The notes beneath the pieces are model-generated. The model was not told the origin of the DNA, searched no databases, and saw nothing but the letters and a program-made list of their open reading frames with translations. The position numbers and the translations under genes are program-made. Source: Providencia sneebia DSM 19967 (lineage in GTDB: Bacteria; Pseudomonadota; Gammaproteobacteria; Enterobacterales; Enterobacteriaceae). Taken from it: a stretch of DNA of 64,000 nucleotides. Shown piece after piece: positions 18,671 through 29,200 of the stretch. Each line of letters begins with the position of its first letter. The first letter of the stretch is position 1. The stretch spans positions 950,489 to 1,014,488 of the forward strand of contig NZ_CM001773.1 in assembly GCF_000314895.2 (NCBI RefSeq), read 5' to 3'.

Positions 18671-18902
18671 CCTTATCCTCCAGCGGAATATCTTTAAAAA
18701 TGATTTTAACCATCATGATGCACAATAAAATAAAAATGATAGGTAGAATCAAGCATGACCATTCAAACCATAGGGGAAGGCCGGTTATGCCGATAGTATT
18801 GCTGGGTAAATATGCACAAACTATCCAACCTAGTAAGTAAGCAAGGGTGAGATAGAGCGACCAGCGGGCTTCTCTATTTGATTGAAGAAAACGCTTATCC
18901 AT
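18660..18902 (-). CDS. yhdT: Small membrane protein YhdT
   Basis: 80-aa inner-membrane protein (DUF997 family) of unknown function, always found before panF. I chose the ATG at 18900-18902, with AGGAGG (complement of 18911-18916) eight bases upstream; a longer frame to 18983 lacks family support. It shows two membrane segments (about 17-38 and 48-70) and the conserved C-terminus FKDIPLEDKDAN. Its TGA overlaps the panF start. Confidence 0.93.
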   Translation of the reverse strand: MDKRFLQSNREARWSLYLTLAYLLGWIVCAYLPSNTIGITGLPLWFEWSCLILPIIFILLCIMMVKIIFKDIPLEDKDAN

Positions 18903-19016
18903 ACGTATTTCCTCCTCGTGATAATAAAAATAATCAGGGATTGTACGATAAACATTAGGTGGTGTGTAAAAAATCCCAAGCAAATGAGCTGGAAAGTTAT
19001 TGATGTAATATTCTAT

Positions 19017-19313
19017 CTATAGAAATAAGTGAATAATAAATAAGATTGACATAATAAGTATAGTAATAGATGTCACCACGAGAAAGAGGGCGCTATCAAT
19101 CATTAATCCAATATTTTTATAGGCGGAGTTAATCAGTCTTTTACTGGCAATAAGAGCAAATAATAGAATAGCTAAGATTGAGCCAACTAGCATGAGCCAA
19201 GATGAATCAAGCAAACTGGTGCGTAGAAATAAACAGGCATTGATAAAGAGCAAAAGTAAGGTTCGGCTCCACGCTTGCTGAGTTCTTTCTGGTTGTAATC
19301 CCGGATCGCGCAT
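19017..19313 (-). CDS. yidG: DUF202 membrane protein, YidG-like
   Basis: 98-aa protein with the YidG opening DPGLQPERTQQAWSRT followed by three membrane segments. Start choice: the ATG at 19311-19313 has GAGG about six bases upstream; a GTG at 19323-19325 overlapping the yidH stop (GTGA) is the alternative and adds four residues. Pairs with the YidH-like gene directly upstream. In E. coli yidG and yidH lie far from accBC, so this pair sits at an unusual place, between accC and yhdT. Function unknown. Confidence 0.85.
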   Translation of the reverse strand: MRDPGLQPERTQQAWSRTLLLLFINACLFLRTSLLDSSWLMLVGSILAILLFALIASKRLINSAYKNIGLMIDSALFLVVTSITILIMSILFIIHLFL

Positions 19314-19321
19314 AATCGGCC

Positions 19322-19681
19322 TCACAAAAGAATATATAGTAAGGCAAGAATTGAGGTCATCAAGACAAACAGCGTCATCACCATTAAAAATGAGGTGTAT
19401 TGCAATGGCTGGTCAGTGCGCATAGCAATTTCATTTTGTCGCCAGCGATAAAGCGCCATGATAGCGGTGACACCACCTGCACTTGCAAGGAAAAGGCTAA
19501 GCAACATTTTTATCCAAGGAAGATTAACGTTGCCATCGAGTAGCTGCTCAATAGCAATTGCGCCCGCTAATAAGGCAAGTGCTGTTCTTATCCAAGCCAG
19601 AAAAGTTCTCTCATTGGCTAATGAAAATCGATAGTCTGGTGTTTTTCCTCTATTTTTCCATTGATTATGATTAAAAAACAT
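19322..19681 (-). CDS. yidH: DUF202 membrane protein, YidH-like
   Basis: 119-aa inner-membrane protein with the DUF202 signature PDYRFSLANERTFLAWIRTALALLAG-like stretch at residues 15-40 (nearly identical to E. coli YidH), then two further hydrophobic segments. It precedes and overlaps the yidG-like gene, as the two genes are paired in E. coli. Function is unknown; the family includes SPX-associated membrane proteins in eukaryotes. Its own promoter must lie in the short gap after the accBC terminator. Confidence 0.88.
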   Translation of the reverse strand: MFFNHNQWKNRGKTPDYRFSLANERTFLAWIRTALALLAGAIAIEQLLDGNVNLPWIKMLLSLFLASAGGVTAIMALYRWRQNEIAMRTDQPLQYTSFLMVMTLFVLMTSILALLYILL

Positions 19682-19756
19682 GATGTTTCCACTTTTTGAT
19701 TAAAGACTAAATTTTGCGACGAGATGAAGCTATGATAGATAGGCCGTACCATAAAT

Positions 19757-19787
19757 AAAAGGACGGAATGAAATTCCGTCCTTTTTA
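19757..19787. terminator. Terminator of accBC
   Basis: Perfect 9-bp stem GGACGGAAT / ATTCCGTCC with a 3-base loop, with A-run before and T-run after on both strands, so it can work bidirectionally. It lies about 28 bases after the accC stop. Confidence 0.88.
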
Positions 19788-19814
19788 GTAGATAAGCAAA
19801 AGTAGGTAAGAAAA

Positions 19815-21161
19815 TTATTCTTGAAGACCTAGTTTTTTCTCCAAATAGTGGATGTTAGTACCACCTTTTTGGAAGTTCTCATCACTCATGATCATTTGGT
19901 GCAATTCAATGTTGGTTTTGATCCCATCAATGATCAACTCGTTAAGCGCATTTTTCATACGAGCAATCGCAATATCACGAGTTTCACCAAATGTAATCAG
20001 TTTACCAATCATTGAGTCATAATACGGAGGAACTGTATAACCTGCGTAAATATGAGATTCCCAACGAATACCAAAACCACCTGGAGAATGGAAACGTGTG
20101 ATCTTACCTGGGCTTGGTAGGAAAGTATTTGGATCTTCAGCATTGATACGGCATTCAATGGCATGGCCATGAATCACTACATCTTCTTGCTTGATTGATA
20201 AAGGCAGACCAGACGCAACACGAAGTTGTTCTTTGATAAGGTCGACACCTGTGATCATCTCAGTGACTGGGTGCTCAACTTGAATACGGGTGTTCATCTC
20301 AATAAAGTAGAACTCACCATTTTCATATAAAAATTCAAAAGTACCCGCACCACGATAACCGATTTCAATACAAGCATTTGCGCAGCGCTCACCAATATTA
20401 CGGCGAACTTCTGGTGTAATGCCGATTGCTGGTGCTTCTTCAACCACTTTTTGGTGGCGACGCTGCATTGAGCAGTCACGTTCAGCTAAATAAATAGCGT
20501 GGCCTTGGCCATCTGCCATCACTTGAATTTCAATATGACGTGGGTTTTCAAGGTATTTCTCCATGTAAACCATATCATTATTGAAAGCCGCTTTAGCTTC
20601 TGCACGAGTCAGATTAATTGATGATTCTAAATCTTTTTCGTTGCGAACAACACGCATACCGCGACCACCACCACCACCAGATGCTTTGATGATGACAGGA
20701 TAACCAATACGTTTTGCAATTGTTTTATTTTTCTCGGTATCACAGCCCAATGGACCGTCTGAACCCGGAACACAAGGTACACCAGCGGCTTTCATCGCTT
20801 CAATAGCAGAAACTTTGTCACCCATTAGGCGGATGGTTTCAGCTTTTGGGCCGATAAAAATAAAACCTGAACGTTCAACTTGTTCTGCAAAATCAGCATT
20901 TTCAGATAGGAAACCATATCCTGGGTGAATAGCTTGAGCTCCAGATATTTCTGCCGCAGAAATAATGGCAGGAATGTTCAAATAGCTTTTTGCAGAGGCT
21001 GCTGGGCCGATACAAATAGTTTCATCTGCCAGCAACACATGTTTTAAATCACTATCTGCCGTGGAGTGAACTGCAACAGTCTTAATGCCTAATTCTTTAC
21101 AAGCACGAAGAATTCGTAGTGCAATTTCGCCACGGTTAGCAATGACAATTTTTTCCAGCAT
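19815..21161 (-). CDS. accC: Biotin carboxylase subunit of acetyl-CoA carboxylase
   Basis: Catalyses ATP-dependent carboxylation of biotin on AccB, the first half-reaction of malonyl-CoA synthesis. 448 aa, one residue from the E. coli length. ATP-grasp features are clear: glycine-rich loop [14 protein letters not shown] (from about residue 159), [14 protein letters not shown], the metal-binding [18 protein letters not shown] and VEHPVTE. It follows accB by 12 bases; the pair is co-transcribed and ends at the strong hairpin near 19770. Confidence 0.98.
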   Translation of the reverse strand: MLEKIVIANRGEIALRILRACKELGIKTVAVHSTADSDLKHVLLADETICIGPAASAKSYLNIPAIISAAEISGAQAIHPGYGFLSENADFAEQVERSGFIFIGPKAETIRLMGDKVSAIEAMKAAGVPCVPGSDGPLGCDTEKNKTIAKRIGYPVIIKASGGGGGRGMRVVRNEKDLESSINLTRAEAKAAFNNDMVYMEKYLENPRHIEIQVMADGQGHAIYLAERDCSMQRRHQKVVEEAPAIGITPEVRRNIGERCANACIEIGYRGAGTFEFLYENGEFYFIEMNTRIQVEHPVTEMITGVDLIKEQLRVASGLPLSIKQEDVVIHGHAIECRINAEDPNTFLPSPGKITRFHSPGGFGIRWESHIYAGYTVPPYYDSMIGKLITFGETRDIAIARMKNALNELIIDGIKTNIELHQMIMSDENFQKGGTNIHYLEKKLGLQE

Positions 21162-21173
21162 GGAAACGCCTCG

Positions 21174-21647
21174 TTATTCGATAACAACCAACGGCTCGTC
21201 AAACTCTACTGCATCACCGTTCTGTAACAGGATTGCTTTAACGACACCTGCTTTATCTGCTTCGATTTGGTTCATCATTTTCATCGCTTCGACGATGCAA
21301 AGAGGATCACCAACACTGACAGTTTGTCCGATTTCGACGAATGGCTTCGCTTCTGGGCTTGGTGCTCTATAGAATGTGCCAACCATTGGTGAGCGAACTG
21401 AATGACCAGAGATTGCTGGTGCAGATACAGCCGCTACAGCATCCTGAGCTGGAGCAACTGCGTTTGCCAATGCAGCTTGTGGGGCTGCAACTGGTGCAGA
21501 ATAAAACTGTTGAGGTGCCGCCATGACCTGAGAAGCAGCTGAAATACGACTGATGCGTACTGACTCTTCACCTTCAGAAATTTCTAGTTCAGAAATGCCA
21601 GACTCTTCGACCAGCTCGATCAGCTTTTTAATTTTACGAATATCCAT
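21174..21647 (-). CDS. accB: Biotin carboxyl carrier protein
   Basis: Carries biotin between AccC and the AccAD carboxyltransferase. 157 aa: N-terminal helix-rich segment that in E. coli mediates autoregulation and AccC contact (1-35), an Ala/Pro/Gln-rich linker (36-80), and a biotinyl domain with the [15 protein letters not shown] motif; the biotinylated lysine is K123. The thumb typical of bacterial BCCP (around [12 protein letters not shown]) is present. Upstream, the whole gap to aroQ is occupied by a repeat element. Confidence 0.98.
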   Translation of the reverse strand: MDIRKIKKLIELVEESGISELEISEGEESVRISRISAASQVMAAPQQFYSAPVAAPQAALANAVAPAQDAVAAVSAPAISGHSVRSPMVGTFYRAPSPEAKPFVEIGQTVSVGDPLCIVEAMKMMNQIEADKAGVVKAILLQNGDAVEFDEPLVVIE

Positions 21648-21687
21648 GGATATGATTCCGTACTCTTATATTTTGATTTAATTGATA

Positions 21688-21808
21688 TATACCCGTCATA
21701 TTCCGGGTTGCGTCAGTATTACTTAACTATATGAAGGATGACAGATTAAGTCATTTTTCATATTTCTTAGTAACCTGTTTAATTACAACTCGAATTATTT
21801 TGTGTATA
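21688..21808. repeat. Inverted-repeat element, copy 1 (aroQ-accB)
   Basis: 121-bp element with imperfect terminal inverted repeats: left TATACCCGTCATATTCCGGG, right (minus strand) TATACACAAAATAATTCGAG. The right arm contains the core shared with copies near 37.1, 56.75 and 59.67 kb. It fills the aroQ-accB gap and runs into the aroQ reading frame, supplying its last residues. Similar TACCCAAAATAATTCGAGTTGCA repeats are widespread in Yersinia, Serratia and Photorhabdus genomes. Non-autonomous (MITE-like) nature is inference. Confidence 0.7.
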
Positions 21809-22249
21809 CGACAGGCGATTAACAGCTGCCTGTAACGCAAAGCTGTAACCATCGGCACCAAGACCACAAATCACCCCGATAGCTTTATCTGAAAGATAGG
21901 AATGATGACGAAATGGCTCTCTTGCATGCACATTAGACAGATGGATCTCAATAAATGGGATCGCAACGGCTAATAGTGCATCACGTAAAGCAACACTTGT
22001 ATGCGTAAATGCAGCGGGATTGATTAAAATAAAATCAATGTCCTCCCGAGCGTTATGAATTTTTTCAATCAATTCATGTTCAGCATTGGACTGAAAATGA
22101 CTCAATCTTACACCTAGGTGACCCGCCTGCTCAGTTAGTTTTGATACGATATCAGTAAGAGTGAAATGGCCATACTTATCTGGTTCTCGCGTCCCCAACA
22201 TATTCAGGTTTGGTCCATTAAGGAGTAAAATGTGAATATCTTCTGTCAT
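21779..22249 (-). CDS. aroQ: 3-dehydroquinate dehydratase, type II
   Basis: Converts 3-dehydroquinate to 3-dehydroshikimate in the shikimate pathway. 156 aa with type II landmarks: [17 protein letters not shown] (catalytic R21 and Y26), the [16 protein letters not shown] stretch with its histidine, and [18 protein letters not shown]. coli uses an unrelated type I enzyme (AroD). The order aroQ-accB-accC is common in gammaproteobacteria. The last residues (YTQNNSSCN) and the stop codon are encoded by the arm of a repeat element, so the native C-terminus appears to have been replaced. Confidence 0.95.
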   Translation of the reverse strand: MTEDIHILLLNGPNLNMLGTREPDKYGHFTLTDIVSKLTEQAGHLGVRLSHFQSNAEHELIEKIHNAREDIDFILINPAAFTHTSVALRDALLAVAIPFIEIHLSNVHAREPFRHHSYLSDKAIGVICGLGADGYSFALQAAVNRLSYTQNNSSCN

Positions 22250-22480
22250 TGTGTCGCTAACTCCGACGATATGTTAATAATCCGACAACATAACCTGATG
22301 TTGAAGGTTTGTCATCTATTATCATAAAAACATATGCAATCTTTACTATTTAAGGACGTCATTATAATTATTTCGTAGCATATGACAGCAAAATACTGGT
22401 CTTATCAGAGAAATTACCCGAATTTATTTTAGAATTGTGCGGCAATCCAAGTTTTTCTCTTGTGCCGCACACATGGCCCG

Positions 22481-23464
22481 TTATGACTGCAAAAGGTTAA
22501 CCAGTGTACGCCCTGTTATCTGATTTTTTAATAATTTTTCAGCATATTCACTAGATTGCTCTAATGTGATTTCTGATGTGACTTGTGAATAAAATGATTC
22601 AGGCAATAGCTGAGCTAGCTGCTGCCAAACAGCAGCACGTTTTTCCGCTGGGTAATAGACTGAATCAATTCCTTGTAGGCGAATATTACGCAAAATAAAA
22701 GGCATCACTGTTGTGGGTAATGAGAATCCGCCTGCTAGCCCACATGCTGCAACTGCACCATTGTATTGTGTTTGAGCTAAAATATTAGCAAGTACTTCTC
22801 CGCCTACAGTATCAATAGCACCCGCCCAAAGTTGTTTATCTAATGGTTTTGCTGGTGAAGAAAATTGCGCTCTAGGAAGCACTTTTTTTGCGCCAATTTG
22901 CTGGAGGTACTCGGTATTTTCAGCTCGCCCTGTAATGGCAGTAACCTCATATCCTAACTGTGATAACAGCTGGATTGCTGTACTTCCCACTCCGCCACTT
23001 GCACCACTCACCAGTATTTCACCTTTATCTGGTGTGATACCTGCATCTTGTAATGCATTGACACAAAGCATTGCTGTAAACCCAGCTGTACCAATAATCA
23101 TTGCTTGGCGTAATGTGAGATGCTGTGGCAATGGGGTAAGGTAATTTGCGGGAACCCTAGCTTGTGTCGCTAAGCCACCCCAATGATTTTCACCCACTCC
23201 CCAACCTGTTAGTAAAACATGTTGGCCAATACTGAAGCGAGGATCTTCACTGTGATGAACGATTCCCGAAAAATCAATACCAGGCACCATCGGATATTTG
23301 CGCACAATACCTGCTTTGCCATTAATTGCTAATGCATCTTTATAATTTAATGTTGACCAGTGAACATCAACAGTGACATCACCTGTGGGTAATTGATCTG
23401 TAGGAATCGTGATGACTTTAGATGTCAGTTGATCATCTTGTTGCTGTAGGACGAGCGCTTTCAT
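22481..23464 (-). CDS. acuI: Acrylyl-CoA reductase AcuI (YhdH)
   Basis: NADPH-dependent MDR-family reductase that converts toxic acryloyl-CoA to propionyl-CoA. 327 aa, matching E. coli YhdH. N-terminal GroES-like domain with STLNYKDALAINGK and PMVPGIDFSG; Rossmann domain with SGASGGVGSTAIQLL (from about residue 154) for NADPH; the catalytic zinc ligands of alcohol dehydrogenases are absent, as expected. In E. coli csrD lies between this gene and mreB; here they face away from each other across 702 bp with no csrD. Confidence 0.95.
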   Translation of the reverse strand: MKALVLQQQDDQLTSKVITIPTDQLPTGDVTVDVHWSTLNYKDALAINGKAGIVRKYPMVPGIDFSGIVHHSEDPRFSIGQHVLLTGWGVGENHWGGLATQARVPANYLTPLPQHLTLRQAMIIGTAGFTAMLCVNALQDAGITPDKGEILVSGASGGVGSTAIQLLSQLGYEVTAITGRAENTEYLQQIGAKKVLPRAQFSSPAKPLDKQLWAGAIDTVGGEVLANILAQTQYNGAVAACGLAGGFSLPTTVMPFILRNIRLQGIDSVYYPAEKRAAVWQQLAQLLPESFYSQVTSEITLEQSSEYAEKLLKNQITGRTLVNLLQS

Positions 23465-25210
<1,746 letters not shown>

Positions 25211-25591
25211 ATATTGTACCGACTGGCTGAGATAAACTCAGCCAGTGATTTATCTAATTTTATTCTATGAATGTTAGGTTGCCTTTTAATTTTGTTATTT
25301 ACAATAAGTTATTAAGGTATTCACCTTGCTTATCGACATGAAGCAACTGTATATTCACATAATGTGTTTTATGTTCGATATCATTGCTGGCTTAACTTAT
25401 CGGCATTTATACTTACCGACATTTATAGTAAAAGCTGCCCTATGGGTTCGGTTTAATAATGTTAGATTCATTTAAAAGATTATATTGCTAATGTTCTGTA
25501 ATTAGCTTCTTTATATGATGAAAGTACGTTTATTCTGAACAAAATTTAACCCTAAAAGGTCAACAGACCCCTTAGTGAAATACAGCCATAC
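25211..25591. other. mreB-mreC intergenic region
   Basis: 381 bp, much longer than the short mreB-mreC gap of E. coli. Beyond the hairpin at 25222-25246 it is AT-rich with only small palindromes (for example CACATAATGTG). It suggests that mreCD has its own promoter, though I could not fix one. Confidence 0.55.
25222..25246 (+). terminator. Hairpin after mreB
   Basis: Perfect 10-bp stem ACTGGCTGAG / CTCAGCCAGT with a 5-base loop, 11 bases after the mreB stop, followed by the moderately T-rich GATTTATCTAATTTTATT. Likely partial or full terminator separating mreB from mreCD. Confidence 0.7.
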
Positions 25592-26557
25592 ATGAAGCCG
25601 ATTTTTAGGCGCGGTCCATCTCTTCAGTTGCGTATTTTTATTGCTGTTCTTGTAGCGATAGCGCTAGTGGTGATTGACCATCGCTTTGAGCCATTTAATA
25701 AAATCCGTAACTATTTAGACACGGCAGTGAGTCCATTCTATTTCTTGGCGAATGGCCCTCGCCAGTTTCTTGATAACGTCTCCGAAAATTTTTCCTCACG
25801 CGAACAACTTCAATTTGAAAATAAAGCGTTGCGTCAGGAATTACTACTGAAAAAAGCTGACAGCCTTTTACTTGAGCAGCTAAAACAAGAAAATTCACGT
25901 TTAAGAGAACTATTAGGCTCACCATTGCGTCAAGATGAACATATGATGGTTGCCCAAGTGATTTCTGGTTCAAATACGCCTTACCGTGACCTTGTTGTGA
26001 TAGATAAAGGCGAAAAAGATAATGTCTATGAAGGGCAGCCTGTTATCAGTGATAAAGGCGTTGTTGGGCAAGTGGTGGGTGTTGGCCAATTTAATAGCCG
26101 TGTTTTATTAATTTGTGATACGACGCATGCTCTCCCTGTACAAGTGCTTCGCAATGATATCCGTGTTATTGCATCAGGCTCGGGATGTACAGATGACCTA
26201 CAGTTAGCACCATTGCCAGAAAGCACCGATATTCGTGTTGGTGATGTTCTTGTGACATCCGGTCTTGGCGGGCGTTTTCCTGAAGGTTATCCAGTGGGTG
26301 TAGTATCAAGTGTTAAACATGATACTCAGCGTGCTTATACCATTATTAGTGCAAGGCCGAGTGCGGAATTACAACGTCTGCGTTATTTGCTTTTATTATG
26401 GGGAAATGACAATGATTCGCTTACTCCATTACAACCATCAGAAGTTTATCGCGCGGCGAATGAACGTTTAATGAAAGTACTTCCTCAGGTATTGCCAAAC
26501 CCTAATGAAATTCAGGGTCCACCATTGCCACCATCAATGACGACGCCAAAACCATAA
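25592..26557 (+). CDS. mreC: Cell shape-determining protein MreC
   Basis: Bitopic inner-membrane scaffold linking MreB/MreD to periplasmic wall synthases. 321 aa: short basic cytoplasmic tail, one membrane segment (about 12-30), a coiled coil (about 65-112, FENKALRQELLLKKADSLLL-like heptads), then the double beta-barrel domain with GSNTPYRDLVVIDKGEKDNV and SGLGGRFPEGYPVG. It is shorter than E. coli MreC (367 aa), mainly in the Pro-rich C-terminal tail. No clear Shine-Dalgarno precedes the ATG. Confidence 0.95.
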   Translation: MKPIFRRGPSLQLRIFIAVLVAIALVVIDHRFEPFNKIRNYLDTAVSPFYFLANGPRQFLDNVSENFSSREQLQFENKALRQELLLKKADSLLLEQLKQENSRLRELLGSPLRQDEHMMVAQVISGSNTPYRDLVVIDKGEKDNVYEGQPVISDKGVVGQVVGVGQFNSRVLLICDTTHALPVQVLRNDIRVIASGSGCTDDLQLAPLPESTDIRVGDVLVTSGLGGRFPEGYPVGVVSSVKHDTQRAYTIISARPSAELQRLRYLLLLWGNDNDSLTPLQPSEVYRAANERLMKVLPQVLPNPNEIQGPPLPPSMTTPKP

Positions 26558-26596
26558 AGGATGATTATCGTGGTTATTGTGAAGGGGATTAGCTAG

Positions 26597-27085
26597 ATGG
26601 ATGAATATCGTGGTAATGGCCGCAGTATTATTTGGCTATCTTTTATTATCGCATTGATTTTACAAGTGATACCGTGGCCAGAACAATTCGAATTCTATCG
26701 GCCATCATGGTTATTACTGATTGTTATTTACTGGGTAATGGCATTGCCGCATCGGGTGAGCGTTGGAACCTGCTTTATTTTGGGTTTGATTGTTGACTCT
26801 ATTCAAGGTTCTGCCCTAGGTGTTCATGCCCTTGCATACAGTATTATTTGTTATCTTGTTTCTTATAAATACCAATTACTTAGAAATATGGCATTATGGC
26901 AGCAATCGCTGATTATTGTCTTGTTGACCTCAATACTCAATATGACTGTTTTCTGGGCTGAATTTGTCTCATCACAAGTATTATTCCGGCCTCAAGTATT
27001 CTGGAATGGCCTCGTGAATGGTATTCTATGGCCTTGGTTATTCTTACTTTTAAGAAAAATTCGCCGCCAATTTTCAGTATGTTAA
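26597..27085 (+). CDS. mreD: Rod shape-determining protein MreD
   Basis: Integral membrane partner of MreC in the elongasome. 162 aa, with five or six hydrophobic segments and conserved features such as PSWLLLIVIYWVMALPHRV and the acidic GLIVDSIQGSALG loop. Same length as the E. coli protein. It follows mreC by about 40 bases and precedes maf closely, continuing the mre-maf-rng transcription unit. Confidence 0.95.
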   Translation: MDEYRGNGRSIIWLSFIIALILQVIPWPEQFEFYRPSWLLLIVIYWVMALPHRVSVGTCFILGLIVDSIQGSALGVHALAYSIICYLVSYKYQLLRNMALWQQSLIIVLLTSILNMTVFWAEFVSSQVLFRPQVFWNGLVNGILWPWLFLLLRKIRRQFSVC

Positions 27086-27121
27086 GGTATTTTGTCGTCA
27101 GATAACTATTTTTGGAAATTC

Positions 27122-27712
27122 ATGATGGATTTTATTTACTTAGCTTCAGGTTCACCAAGAAGACGAGAGCTTTTGCAATTACTGGGTTATCGCTTTGATA
27201 TTTTACGTCCTGAAGTGGAAGAGCAGTGGCAAGAGGGAGAAACGCCAAGTTCTTATGTACAACGTTTAGCATGTGATAAGTCACAAGCTGGAGTCAAAAT
27301 CGCGCCTGAAAACTACCCTGTTATCGGTGCCGACACAATTGTTGTGCTCAATGATCAAATCTTAGAAAAGCCTCGTGATGTTCATCATGCAGAAAAGATG
27401 TTAGCTGAACTTTCAGGAAACACACATCAGGTTATGACAGCAGTCGCAATCTCTGATAAGAATGTCACCCTGAATACATTAATTGTGACAGATGTGACAT
27501 TTCGCGAATTATCTTTACCTGAAATACGAGACTATGTACGTTCCGGTGAACCAATGGATAAAGCCGGTGGATATGGCATCCAAGGAAAAGGTGGTTGTTA
27601 TGTAAGAAGAATCAATGGTAGCTATCATGCTGTTGTTGGTTTGCCATTAGTTGAAACGGATGAATTAATTAAACGATTTTTAGCGTTAAGTGATGGTCGG
27701 GGGATGTTATGA
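27122..27712 (+). CDS. maf: Maf-family nucleoside triphosphate pyrophosphatase YhdE
   Basis: House-cleaning pyrophosphatase that hydrolyses dTTP, UTP and modified pyrimidine nucleotides (YhdE branch). Starting at the ATG at 27122 gives 196 aa, like E. coli YhdE (197); a TTG at 27092 would add ten unsupported residues. The P-loop-like [10 protein letters not shown] is at the N-terminus, followed by [10 protein letters not shown] (catalytic Asp), [16 protein letters not shown] and the [10 protein letters not shown] motif. The last four bases overlap the rng start (ATGA). Confidence 0.95.
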   Translation: MMDFIYLASGSPRRRELLQLLGYRFDILRPEVEEQWQEGETPSSYVQRLACDKSQAGVKIAPENYPVIGADTIVVLNDQILEKPRDVHHAEKMLAELSGNTHQVMTAVAISDKNVTLNTLIVTDVTFRELSLPEIRDYVRSGEPMDKAGGYGIQGKGGCYVRRINGSYHAVVGLPLVETDELIKRFLALSDGRGML

Positions 27713-29178
27713 CAGCTGAGTTATTAGTAAATATTACACCATCTGAAACGCGGGTTGCTTATATAGATGGTGGGATTTTGCAAGAGATCCACGTTGAACG
27801 AGAAGCAAAAAGAGGCATTGTAGGGAATATTTACAAAGGTCGCGTGAGCCGAGTGTTACCCGGTATGCAGGCGGCCTTTGTTGATATTGGCCTTGATAAA
27901 GCTGCCTTTTTGCACGCATCAGATATCATGCCGCATACAGAATGTATTGCAGGCGAAGAACAGAAAAATTTCCATGTTCGCGATATTGCAGAGCTGGTCA
28001 AACAAGGGCAAGACCTTATTGTTCAAGTTGTGAAAGATCCTCTCGGAACAAAAGGGGCAAGGTTAACAACGGATATCACATTACCTTCTCGCTATCTTGT
28101 CTTTATGCCCGGCGCCTCGCATGTTGGCGTTTCACAACGCATTGAAAGTGAAAGTGAGCGCGAACGTTTAAAAGAGTGCGTATCCCAGTATTGTGATGAA
28201 AATGGTGGCTTTATCATCCGGACTGCGGCTGAAGGTGTTGGAGAAGATGAGGTCAAACAAGATGCCGCATTTCTTAAACGTCTGTGGGCAAAAGTCATTG
28301 AGCGCAAAAAACGTAATGTCACTCGCACAAAAATTTATGGTGAATTATCACTCGCGTTCCGAATTATTCGTGACTTTGCGGGCGCGTCTTTAGATAGAAT
28401 TCGTGTCGATTCACGACAAACCTATAAGCAACTACAAGAGTTTGTTGATGAATATGTTCCTGAAATGACAGCGAAATTGGAACTTTATCAAGGTAATCAA
28501 CCTATTTTTGACTTGTTTGATGTTGAAAATGAAATTCAGCGTGCAATGGATAGAAAGGTTGAATTGAAATCAGGTGGTTATTTAATTATCGATCAAACTG
28601 AGGCGATGACCACCATTGATATTAATACCGGTGCGTTTGTAGGCCATCGTAACCTTGAAGAAACAATATTTAATACTAATATTGAGGCAACACAAGCGAT
28701 AGCTCGTCAATTACGTCTACGCAATTTAGGCGGTATCATTATTATTGATTTTATTGATATGAGTGATCTAGAGCATCGCCAGCGAGTTTTGTCATCTTTA
28801 GAGCAGGCACTCAGTAAAGATAAAGTCAAAACAACGATCAATGGCTTTTCTCAGCTAGGCCTCGTTGAAATGACACGTAAAAGAACACGCGAAAGTCTGG
28901 AGCATGTCTTATGTGATGTGTGCCCAACATGTCAAGGCCGAGGCACTGTGAAGTCAGTTGAAACAGTTTGCTATGAAATTTTACGTGAAATTGTTCGTGT
29001 TCACCGTAGTATCGATGCTGATAGATTCCTTGTTTATGCAGCACAATCCGTTGTTGATATATTGACCGGTGATGAATCGCATGCTTTAGCTGAAGTGGAA
29101 ATTTTTGTGGGTAAGCAAGTTAAAGTTCAGACTGAATCGTTATATAGTCAAGAACAATTCGATGTCGTTATGATGTAA
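27709..29178 (+). CDS. rng: Ribonuclease G
   Basis: Endoribonuclease of the RNase E/G family that matures the 5' end of 16S rRNA and decays some mRNAs. 489 aa, identical in length to E. coli RNase G. It has an N-terminal S1 domain (about 37-125, [23 protein letters not shown]), the catalytic Asp region [12 protein letters not shown] (about residue 304) and IIIDFIDM (about 347), and the zinc-link [11 protein letters not shown] near residue 405 used for dimerisation. The start overlaps maf; the stop is 22 bases before yhdP. Confidence 0.97.
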   Translation: MTAELLVNITPSETRVAYIDGGILQEIHVEREAKRGIVGNIYKGRVSRVLPGMQAAFVDIGLDKAAFLHASDIMPHTECIAGEEQKNFHVRDIAELVKQGQDLIVQVVKDPLGTKGARLTTDITLPSRYLVFMPGASHVGVSQRIESESERERLKECVSQYCDENGGFIIRTAAEGVGEDEVKQDAAFLKRLWAKVIERKKRNVTRTKIYGELSLAFRIIRDFAGASLDRIRVDSRQTYKQLQEFVDEYVPEMTAKLELYQGNQPIFDLFDVENEIQRAMDRKVELKSGGYLIIDQTEAMTTIDINTGAFVGHRNLEETIFNTNIEATQAIARQLRLRNLGGIIIIDFIDMSDLEHRQRVLSSLEQALSKDKVKTTINGFSQLGLVEMTRKRTRESLEHVLCDVCPTCQGRGTVKSVETVCYEILREIVRVHRSIDADRFLVYAAQSVVDILTGDESHALAEVEIFVGKQVKVQTESLYSQEQFDVVMM

Positions 29179-29200
29179 AGCGTGCGTAAAGGAGAAACGT

